Shown: piece by piece, positions 1 through 5,478 of the stretch
Layout: the number at the start of each line of letters is the position of its first letter
Numbering within the stretch: position 1 is the first letter of the stretch
Assembly (NCBI GenBank): GCA_003222755.1
Contig: QHXA01000318.1
Span: forward strand, 579 to 6,641
Length of the DNA: 6,063 nt
Reading direction: 5' to 3'
From: Acidobacteriota bacterium
GTDB taxonomy: Bacteria; Acidobacteriota; Terriglobia; 20CM-2-55-15
Notes under the pieces: generated by a model
Seen by the model: only the letters and a program-made list of their open reading frames with translations
Databases searched by the model: none
Told to the model about the DNA's origin: nothing
Translations under genes and position numbers: made by a program

Positions 1-247
1 GAACGGCATCGAGCTGCGACATGACCCTGCAGCGCACGCACGCCAACATGTCCTGGCTTATCGTTTCTTCAGGCGCGCATTGAAATTGCGACTTGATGAA
101 TGATTGCGTCCTGCGGAGTTGATTGCAGTACTCCTCGCACGCGGCGCAATTTGAAACGTGCGATTCGACTTTCTTCACCGCATCTGGTTCCGGCAGATCG
201 TGTTCGACATACAGCGCGAGAATTTCTTTCGAGTACGCACAATTCAT
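1..247 (-). CDS. Anti-sigma factor with N-terminal zf-HC2 zinc finger (partial, C-terminus beyond window)
   Basis: The frame starts at the ATG on the minus strand (247-245) and stays open for 82 codons to the window edge, so only the N-terminal part is visible. It begins MNCAYSKEILALYVEHDLPE and carries the motif H-x3-C-x2-C (SHVSNCAAC, about residues 29-37), with Cys3 upstream. This is the zinc-binding signature of zf-HC2 anti-sigma factors, which hold an ECF sigma factor inactive in the cytoplasm, usually with a C-terminal membrane or sensor part; that part is not visible here. Additional cysteines follow (C39 region, and a CVRC near residues 71-74). A strong ribosome-binding site (GGGAGG, 259-254) lies 6 nt upstream. 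The ATG overlaps the sigma-factor stop as ATGA, the usual arrangement for translationally coupled sigma/anti-sigma pairs. Family assignment is firm; the signal sensed is unknown. Confidence 0.8.
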   Translation of the reverse strand, partial: MNCAYSKEILALYVEHDLPEPDAVKKVESHVSNCAACEEYCNQLRRTQSFIKSQFQCAPEETISQDMLACVRCRVMSQLDAV

Positions 248-827
248 GACCGGCCTCCCATCATCTGATCGATGGCTTCCTTCATGCGTACGCGAGCGCG
301 GCTGACCTGGGACCGGACGGTAGTTTCGGAAGACCCCAAGATCTGGGCGACCTCCGATGTCTTCAGTCCATCGATATCGCGCAGGATCACGGCGAGCCTC
401 TCCTTCGCGGGCAAGCTGTCCAAAGCTCTCCATAACATCTGCCGTTGTTGTTCTTCTGCACATCGCGGCATTCGTTGGCAATCGCGATTTCGGAGTCGAC
501 GGTCGCGGGAAAAGTATCCCAACGCCGCTGCCGATTCCGGCCGATGTTTCGGCAGACATTTACGGTCATCTGCATGAGCCAGGGTTGGATGGGTTTATGA
601 ATGTCGAAACGATGAATGTACTTAAACACTCTCAAAAACACTTCTTGCGCGGCATCCTGAGCATCATCTGTTGATCCCAATAACTTCATTGCGAGTGTGA
701 AGATCCGCCGTTCATACCGGATCATCAACTGTTCGAATGCCGTGGCGTCCCCTGCCAGCGTCCGCTGGACGAGCACGGCAACCTCGGTGCTCTCGACAGA
801 ACGGTCCCTGTCCTGCAGCCGCGACAT
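244..827 (-). pseudogene. ECF RNA polymerase sigma-70 factor, split by a frameshift between regions 2 and 4
   Basis: Two minus-strand frames together make one ECF sigma factor. The upstream frame (to 387) encodes region 2: AFEQLMIRYERRIFTLAMKL, DDAQDAAQEVFLRVFKYI and PWLMQMTVNVCRNIGRNRQR, the core-binding and -10 recognition helices. The downstream frame (ending at TGA 246-244) encodes region 4: RALDSLPAKERLAVILRDI followed by the helix-turn-helix LKTSEVAQILGSSETTVRSQ, which reads the -35 element. The join lies around 440-470 in the inter-domain linker, where moving from the first frame to the second needs a -1 step, so this copy looks one base short (or two long). Joined, it would be about 194 residues, normal for an ECF sigma. 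The start at 827 (MSRLQDRDRSVEST) is chosen by family length; upstream in-frame ATGs at 848, 875 and 947 exist and none has a strong ribosome-binding site. I see no slippery heptamer, so programmed frameshifting is unlikely. It is either a recent pseudogene or a sequence error; the intact region 4 and coupled anti-sigma argue for recency or error. Confidence 0.8.
254..259 (-). promoter_or_regulatory. Ribosome-binding site of the anti-sigma gene
   Basis: GGGAGG on the minus strand lies 6 nt before the anti-sigma ATG at 247, inside the last codons of the sigma gene. It supports the chosen anti-sigma start and allows translation independent of the frameshifted upstream gene. Confidence 0.6.
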
Positions 828-945
828 CAAAAGCGCGGAATGCAACATAGCCGTGCAATGAGGGCCATCTTCCATACAGTTAATTACCAGTGCAGGGCCA
901 CAATCGTTGAAAAAAGTTCCGCCCGGTTTGGGATTATTATGAGAC
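828..945. promoter_or_regulatory. Divergent intergenic region between the sigma factor and the M49 peptidase
   Basis: This 118-bp stretch separates the preferred sigma start (827, minus) from the peptidase start (946, plus) and must hold the promoters for both directions if that sigma start is right. On the minus strand, GGAACTTTTTT at 920-910 resembles the -35 element of ECF-type promoters (GGAAC followed by a T run), which would fit autoregulation of the sigma operon, but I find no convincing matching -10 at the expected distance. On the plus strand, TTGAAA (907-912) and an AT-rich stretch (GATTATTAT, 932-940) are possible -35 and -10 elements, but their spacing is longer than ideal. If the sigma gene instead starts at one of its upstream ATGs, part of this region is coding. 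The elements are suggestive only. Confidence 0.3.
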
Positions 946-2556
946 ATGCGAATTTCAGCAATTGTTATGGGGTTTCTCATTATGGCGGCCGCATCGGATC
1001 TCGACCAGCGTTTAGCGAAATGGGAACCAGTGAAGATGCCGTTCAATTCCTCAGGGCTGACCGCCCGCGAGCGCCAGATGGTGGAAAAATTGGTGGAGGC
1101 ATCGCAGTATCTCGACAACATTTACTGGCGCCAAAGCGATCCGGAAGGCCTGGCTCTTTACAAATCCACGCGGGACCCGAAGTTGCGGCGTTTGCTGATG
1201 ATTCATGGCAGCCGCTTCGATTTGATCGATGAGAACCATCCCTTCGTCGGAACAGAGCCGATGTCCGCTGGCCGCGGTTTATATCCGAAAGGACTGACGC
1301 GCGAACAAATCGAGCAATATGTGAAGCAGCATCCCGAGAAGAAGCAGGAACTGTATAGCCCGTACACCGTCGTGGAGCGTCGCGGCAATGAGCTAGTGGG
1401 GCGTCCTTACCATGAAGTTTTCCGCCCCTTCCTTGAACCAATGACCAAAGCTCTCCGCGAAGCGGCCGCGCTCAGCGATGACAAGGCATTCGCCGACTTT
1501 CTCGGGCAGCGCGCAGACGCTTTGCTCGTGGACGACTACTACAAGAGCGATCTGCTCTGGATGGATCTGAAGGACCCGAAATTCGACGTCATTTTCGCAC
1601 CTTATGAAACGTACCTTGATGATGTCCTCGGTGTGAAGACTTCATATGGCGGCGCTGTTCTGATCCGCAACGAAGCTGAGAGCAAAAAGCTGGCCGTATA
1701 CCAGCAGTATGTTCCCGACATTCAGGATGCGTTGCCGCTTACGGCTGAAGACCGTCCGTCCAAGCGCGGCCATGCGACGCCAATGGAAGTCATGGATGCG
1801 CCGTTCCGCGCCGGCGACCTGCGTCACGGTTATCAGGCCGTAGCGGACAATCTGCCCAATGATCCGCGAATCCATCAAGAAAAAGGCTCGAAGAAAATTT
1901 TCTTCAAGAATTTCATGGACGCACGCGTCAGTCACGTTGTGCTGCCGATTGCGAAAAAGTTAATGCGGGCGGACCAGGCGGCGAAAGCTTCAGGTGAAGG
2001 CTATCTTGCAGCTGTCCTGTTGCACGAAATCTCGCATGGCCTGGGCTCGGCATTCGCGCGTGAAGGCGGACGTCAGGTCGATATCCGGGAGGCCATCGGC
2101 CCGGCTTACTCCGGCCTTGAAGAGGCAAAGGCGGACGTCGTCGGCATGTTTGGTCTGAAGTGGTTGGTCGATCGCGGGGCTCTGCCGAAGGACCGATTGG
2201 AAGAGTATTACGCTTCCTACGTCGCCGGCATTTTCCGCACGCTGCGGTTCGGCACCGCGGAAGCGCACGGCCGCGCGGAGATGATGGAGTTCAATTACTT
2301 GTCACAGGAGAAAGCGATTGTGCGCGAGGCGGCGACCGGTCGTTACGTTATTGATTACGGCCGTATTCCAACTGCGCTCGCCCAACTCGCAAAAGAGTTG
2401 CTGGAGATCGAAGCAACCGGCGATCGCGCACGCGCGGAGAATTGGTTTAAGCGATATGATCCGATGCCACCGGATCTCAAGACGGCTCTTCAAAACACGA
2501 ACGACGTACCCGTGGATATTGATCCAGTGTTTTCGTTTCCCGATCGGGTTCTGTAG
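946..2556 (+). CDS. Exported dipeptidyl peptidase III-like zinc metallopeptidase (family M49), HEISH type
   Basis: This 536-residue protein carries the zinc signature of M49 (dipeptidyl peptidase III-like) peptidases: H360-E361-I-S-H364 within LLHEISHGLG, and E392-E393-A-K-A-D397, where by analogy with human DPP III (EECRAE) E393 is the third zinc ligand and E361 the catalytic base. Other M49-like blocks include SPYTVVERR (138-146), DYYKSDLLWMDL (197-208) and FAPYETYLDD (217-226). M49 enzymes remove dipeptides from peptide N-termini; some relatives are annotated only as zinc-dependent hydrolases, so the substrate is not certain. The N-terminus (MRISAIVMGFLIMAAASD) looks like a short Sec signal, suggesting a periplasmic location. 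An in-frame TGA at 940-942 means the frame cannot start before the ATG at 946; no strong ribosome-binding site is visible, and internal ATGs at 967 and 982 would remove the signal. At 536 residues it is shorter than eukaryotic DPP III (roughly 700 or more). It diverges from the sigma unit and converges on the MmgE/PrpD gene. Confidence 0.85.
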   Translation: MRISAIVMGFLIMAAASDLDQRLAKWEPVKMPFNSSGLTARERQMVEKLVEASQYLDNIYWRQSDPEGLALYKSTRDPKLRRLLMIHGSRFDLIDENHPFVGTEPMSAGRGLYPKGLTREQIEQYVKQHPEKKQELYSPYTVVERRGNELVGRPYHEVFRPFLEPMTKALREAAALSDDKAFADFLGQRADALLVDDYYKSDLLWMDLKDPKFDVIFAPYETYLDDVLGVKTSYGGAVLIRNEAESKKLAVYQQYVPDIQDALPLTAEDRPSKRGHATPMEVMDAPFRAGDLRHGYQAVADNLPNDPRIHQEKGSKKIFFKNFMDARVSHVVLPIAKKLMRADQAAKASGEGYLAAVLLHEISHGLGSAFAREGGRQVDIREAIGPAYSGLEEAKADVVGMFGLKWLVDRGALPKDRLEEYYASYVAGIFRTLRFGTAEAHGRAEMMEFNYLSQEKAIVREAATGRYVIDYGRIPTALAQLAKELLEIEATGDRARAENWFKRYDPMPPDLKTALQNTNDVPVDIDPVFSFPDRVL

Positions 2557-2580
2557 GGGCGTCTATGACCGCCCCTACAG
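2551..2580. terminator. Palindrome at the convergent gene ends, likely bidirectional terminator or repeat element
   Basis: CTGTAGGGGCG (2551-2561) pairs perfectly with CGCCCCTACAG (2570-2580), giving an 11-bp stem and an 8-nt loop; alternatively, one bulged C at 2570 lets GTC/GAC extend the stem to a three-base loop (TAT). The peptidase stop (TAG, 2554-2556) lies in the left arm and the MmgE/PrpD stop (TAG, minus, 2577-2575) in the right arm, so both genes end inside the hairpin. The symmetry suits a terminator working in both directions, but neither side has a T-run, so it would not be a classical intrinsic terminator. It could also be a dispersed palindromic repeat of the GTAGGGGCG...CGCCCCTAC type. 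The structure is certain; its role is inferred. Confidence 0.6.
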
Positions 2581-4053
2581 GTTCCGCTGCAGCAGGGGGC
2601 GTAGCTCGCGGATATTCTTCACGTTTTCCAAAGCGAGCACGGCATCGATCAGCTTTGTACATGTTGGCGCGCCGAGGACGGGCGTGATCAGGTCGCGCGC
2701 TTTCGCCACGACTTCTTCTCGAGGCATGGGATTGTCGAAAGTACCGCGGACGGCGTCAACGTGCTCCGTTAGACGCGTGCCGTTCGCCAACACAATTTCC
2801 ACGATTGCCTCACGTCGCGGCATTCGGCGTTCCAGTTCTTCGTCCGGGATTAGCTGCACTTTCGCACGCTGGCGCAGAACCGCCGGATCTTTCATGCGGG
2901 CGATGTCGTGAGCCGACTTGAACGACACGGTTTTATCGAGCAGCATGACGGCGACAAGATGCTGGAGCGAGATGTCGGGAATTTCACGGTTGTTCACGAT
3001 AGCGGCTTCGTTAGTCGCCACGCGGACCAGAACCTGCTTCACGTCGTCAGGCGTGAATGCGTTGCGCTTTTGCAGATTCACCAGAGCGTCCAGCACAGCT
3101 TGAATTGGGGACCCGGTGGTCCACTTCTTGAAGCTCGTGCGGGTCACTTCGTACCGTTCACCGAGTTTTTCGCTAATCAATGAGGGGTCGTTCTTCGGAA
3201 GAAATGCTTCGAAGAAATTGTCCGCGCCAGAGAAGACATCATTCACTCCTGTACCGCCGGCGCGAACGAGAAGCGCTGCCGTTACGCCGTTCCGTGCAGG
3301 CATGCCGGCGAAATCGAACGCTTTCTCGATGTGATCCGTGTCACGCTGCCAGGAAGCGAGCCCGGAGGCCTGTTGCGCGGTATACGAGAGGAGCCATCGC
3401 ATTTGTTGTGCGTTCAGGTTCGCTGCGCAACCCGCAGCGGCCGCGGAACCGAAGGTCCCACAGATGGCATGGGTACTTCGGTGCGTTTCCGCCATATACG
3501 GCAGCCGTCCCAGAGTGATCGTCACGCGCGTACCGATGTCATAACCCAGCGCAACAGCGCGCATCAAGTGTATGCCTTCGATGCCGAACTGCTCGCCTGC
3601 GGCAAGCGCGGCTGGAACGACAGAGCACCCGGGATGCGACTGCGAGAAAGAATGCGTGTCGTCGGTCTCGTCGGAATGCGCAAGCATGCCGTTGGCGAGC
3701 GCCGCTTCCATCGCGCCGCATAAGACATTCGAAGCTGCAACCGTGGCCATCTTGTCGCCCTTATAACCCCTGGCGAATTGGATCGCGAATTTTCCGGGAG
3801 GAAGCTCGGAACCGGAGATCATCGCCGCCAGAGTGTCCAAGATAATGTGTTTGGTTTTCTCGGTGACTTCACGCGGGAGCTCGCGCGTAGCGGCCTGGCT
3901 CATATAGGTGCTGAGGGCGGACATGACTTCAGGCACCACGCGTGTTTCGCGTTGGCTGAAGCCGGCGCCTGCCGCGGCCGGCAGCGCTGCGCCGATAAGC
4001 GCAAACGCCCCAGTAGATTTCAGCAAATCGCGGCGAGACAGTTCATCGGCCAT
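2575..4053 (-). CDS. MmgE/PrpD family protein with Tat signal peptide
   Basis: This 492-residue protein belongs to the MmgE/PrpD family, which includes 2-methylcitrate dehydratase (PrpD) and cis-aconitate decarboxylase. Family blocks include DTLAAMISG (73-81), the active-site region NGMLAHSDETDDTH (121-134) then SHPG (139-142), HAICGTFGSAAAAG (195-208), and the K/G region KAFDFAGMPARNGVTAA (244-260). D131/D132, T133 and H140 match the D-D-T...H-P pattern of the family active site, with about one extra residue compared with cis-aconitate decarboxylase. Residues 5-11 (LSRRDLL, continuing K-S-T-G) followed by a hydrophobic stretch and Ala-rich region ending near 29-33 form a twin-arginine signal, so the protein is probably exported folded. 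That is unusual for a fold best known from cytoplasmic acid metabolism, and the substrate is unknown. The ATG (4053-4051) has GGAG (4064-4061) 7 nt upstream and overlaps the amidohydrolase end by 11 bp, indicating a coupled operon. The stop lies inside the palindrome at 2551-2580. Confidence 0.88.
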   Translation of the reverse strand: MADELSRRDLLKSTGAFALIGAALPAAAGAGFSQRETRVVPEVMSALSTYMSQAATRELPREVTEKTKHIILDTLAAMISGSELPPGKFAIQFARGYKGDKMATVAASNVLCGAMEAALANGMLAHSDETDDTHSFSQSHPGCSVVPAALAAGEQFGIEGIHLMRAVALGYDIGTRVTITLGRLPYMAETHRSTHAICGTFGSAAAAGCAANLNAQQMRWLLSYTAQQASGLASWQRDTDHIEKAFDFAGMPARNGVTAALLVRAGGTGVNDVFSGADNFFEAFLPKNDPSLISEKLGERYEVTRTSFKKWTTGSPIQAVLDALVNLQKRNAFTPDDVKQVLVRVATNEAAIVNNREIPDISLQHLVAVMLLDKTVSFKSAHDIARMKDPAVLRQRAKVQLIPDEELERRMPRREAIVEIVLANGTRLTEHVDAVRGTFDNPMPREEVVAKARDLITPVLGAPTCTKLIDAVLALENVKNIRELRPLLQRNL

Positions 4054-5374
4054 TGTCGTTCTCCTTATTGAGTTCGTTGCGCACGACGAGACCGCCTTTC
4101 ATGACAAACCTGACCCGCTCCATCTCTGTCATGTCGGTGAGCGGATTGCCGGACACGGCAATGACATCGGCGAATTTTCCCTTCTCGATGCTTCCTACCT
4201 GATTCTCCCAACCATAGTTCAACATGTGTGCCGCCGGCAGATAAGCTGTCTGCAATGCCTGTGCTGGAGTCATGCCCCATTTTGTGTAATAGCGGAATTG
4301 GTCCGCCTGTTTGCCGTGAGGAATTGCTGCCGATGTGGCGCCGCTGCCAAAAACGATGGGAACGCCCGCCGCAAGGGCTCTTTTGAATGCCTGTTCGACA
4401 AGCCGCAACCGGCTATTCTTGCCGCCGGTGTCGCGCAAGTCGTCTTTCTCCAGGGCGACAAGATCATCGACCGTGACGACGAACGGCAGCTTTTTTTGAA
4501 GCAGCACCTTGATGCCGGCATCATCGAGCTCCAGCAGATGATTTGGCGCGTCCACGCCCGCGGTGATGCAGCTATTCATGCCTTCGCCGCCATAGGTATG
4601 GCACGCGACTTTCAAGCCGAGCCGGTGCGCCTCATCGACAATGGCTTCGACTTCCTCCAACGTCAGCGAGGGACTATTGACCAGCGTCGCGTCGGGCTTC
4701 CACATGTGCATGGTCCCGGCGAAATCCTGCGTCGTGTAGATTTTGATCCAGTCCACACCGTGCAGCTTGGCCTCGCGTACAGCCGCGCGCGCGAGCCAGG
4801 GAGAATTGACATTCTTGTTTTCGGTGAATCCCTCCAGAAATCGGATAGATTCATTATCCCGATAATAATTGGTGGCGCGCTGGTTAATGGATTGCCCGAC
4901 CACCTGCATTCGGGGCCCGAGCAGCATACCTGCATTGATCGCATCGCGCAGGTCTACAGTGTTGAATCCACCGCGCGAATCCATGTCCAGAACCGTTGTG
5001 AAGCCCGCCTGCAGATCGATTTGCGCATTGGCCAGGGCGATCAGCGCGCGTTGGGCCGGCGTTTCGCCGCCCGTGTTCACGTGCACGTGCGCGTCAATCA
5101 TCCCAGGAAGAACAGTCGCCGCACTCAGATCCAACACCCGGGCCTCGCGCGGGATTTGCACCGCGCTGCCAACATCGGCAATTCGATCACCCCGAATGAG
5201 CACGACTTGGTTGTTGAGGAGATTTCCGGATTTCGCATCAAACAATTTGCCGGCTCGGATTGCAACGACCTGCGCCGGTGGAGTGACGAATTTACGTTCC
5301 TGCGACCGCAGAGGCGCAGGTTGCAATGCCGTCATTGCGACGAGTGTGACGATCAGCTTGACTGGCAGACGCAT
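4043..5374 (-). CDS. Exported metal-dependent amidohydrolase (imidazolonepropionase/prolidase-like), missing the usual active-site Asp
   Basis: This 443-residue protein is an amidohydrolase-superfamily member. It has the small beta-sandwich start (VVAIRAGKLFDAKSG), then PGMIDAHVHV with metal ligands H96 and H98, the probable carboxylated lysine K211 (DWIKIYTT), H259 (VACHTYGGEG), H279 (PNHLLEL), and the C-terminal GSIEKGKFADVIAVSGNPL typical of the family. Relatives hydrolyse cyclic amides or dipeptides, and the substrate here is unknown. The usual GTD or GSD block near the end of the barrel reads VFGSGATSAAIPHG, so Gly345 stands where the catalytic Asp is expected; the codon is GGC, one base from GAC. 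The start at 5374 is supported by AGGAG 5 nt upstream and by the resulting Sec signal (MRLPVKLIVTLVAMTALQPA, cleavage near residues 22-25); the ATG at 5422 would bury that signal and lacks such a site. It is the first gene of a two-gene operon with the MmgE/PrpD protein. Confidence 0.88.
   Translation of the reverse strand: MRLPVKLIVTLVAMTALQPAPLRSQERKFVTPPAQVVAIRAGKLFDAKSGNLLNNQVVLIRGDRIADVGSAVQIPREARVLDLSAATVLPGMIDAHVHVNTGGETPAQRALIALANAQIDLQAGFTTVLDMDSRGGFNTVDLRDAINAGMLLGPRMQVVGQSINQRATNYYRDNESIRFLEGFTENKNVNSPWLARAAVREAKLHGVDWIKIYTTQDFAGTMHMWKPDATLVNSPSLTLEEVEAIVDEAHRLGLKVACHTYGGEGMNSCITAGVDAPNHLLELDDAGIKVLLQKKLPFVVTVDDLVALEKDDLRDTGGKNSRLRLVEQAFKRALAAGVPIVFGSGATSAAIPHGKQADQFRYYTKWGMTPAQALQTAYLPAAHMLNYGWENQVGSIEKGKFADVIAVSGNPLTDMTEMERVRFVMKGGLVVRNELNKENDNGR
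4061..4066 (-). promoter_or_regulatory. Ribosome-binding site of the MmgE/PrpD gene, inside the amidohydrolase 3' end
   Basis: AAGGAG on the minus strand lies 7 nt before the ATG at 4053 and within the last codons of the amidohydrolase gene. It fixes the start that includes the Tat signal and supports translational coupling across the 11-bp overlap. Confidence 0.6.
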
Positions 5375-5478
5375 CGATTCTCCTTTCAGGGGCTGTCCCC
5401 TTGTCCCCCGCGGCAAAACCATATACCGCGGCTCGGCCCATCTGCAAACATTTCAGTATCCTGATAAAATTCGCAGCT
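5375..5478. promoter_or_regulatory. Divergent promoter region between the amidohydrolase operon and the HupE/UreJ-like gene
   Basis: This 104-bp gap must supply promoters in both directions. On the plus strand, CTGCAA (5442-5447) and TAAAAT (5465-5470) are spaced 17 bp apart as a plausible -35/-10 pair; transcription would then begin almost at the ATG at 5479, giving a nearly leaderless message, which fits the lack of a Shine-Dalgarno sequence there. On the minus strand a weak TATATG-type -10 lies near 5425-5420. It falls in the loop of an inverted repeat CCGCGG (5408-5413) / CCGCGG (5426-5431), which could be an operator or chance in GC-rich DNA. These assignments are by eye and tentative. 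Confidence 0.35.
5380..5385 (-). promoter_or_regulatory. Ribosome-binding site of the amidohydrolase gene
   Basis: AAGGAG on the minus strand sits 5 nt before the ATG at 5374. It decides between this start, which exposes a signal peptide, and the longer open frame from 5422. Confidence 0.65.

Noticed and set aside
443..456. Short GTT/TTC triplet repetition as a microsatellite
   Set aside because: Only about three GTT units followed by two TTC units. This is ordinary coding sequence, and slippage there would change length by three bases and not cause the observed frameshift.
443..463. Programmed -1 frameshift site in the sigma gene
   Set aside because: No X-XXY-YYZ heptamer is in phase at the join and no strong downstream hairpin is apparent, so simple mutation or sequence error is more likely.
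948..1121. Extension of the sigma frame into the peptidase gene on the opposite strand
   Set aside because: The extra residues do not resemble sigma factor sequence and overlap well-supported peptidase coding; the frame is merely open.
2318..2911. 197-codon plus-strand open frame spanning the end of the peptidase gene and the palindrome
   Set aside because: It crosses two real genes in other frames, has low-complexity Arg/Ser-rich composition and no recognisable domain.
5375..5422. Longer amidohydrolase start at 5422
   Set aside because: The ATG at 5374 has AGGAG 5 nt upstream and yields a proper Sec signal; the longer form would place charged residues before the signal.
3908..5464. 518-codon plus-strand open frame opposite the amidohydrolase gene
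   Set aside because: It lies antisense to a gene with clear family motifs, ribosome-binding site and signal peptide. Its translation is rich in His, Arg and Cys without any recognisable domain, as expected from the mirror frame of GC-rich coding DNA.
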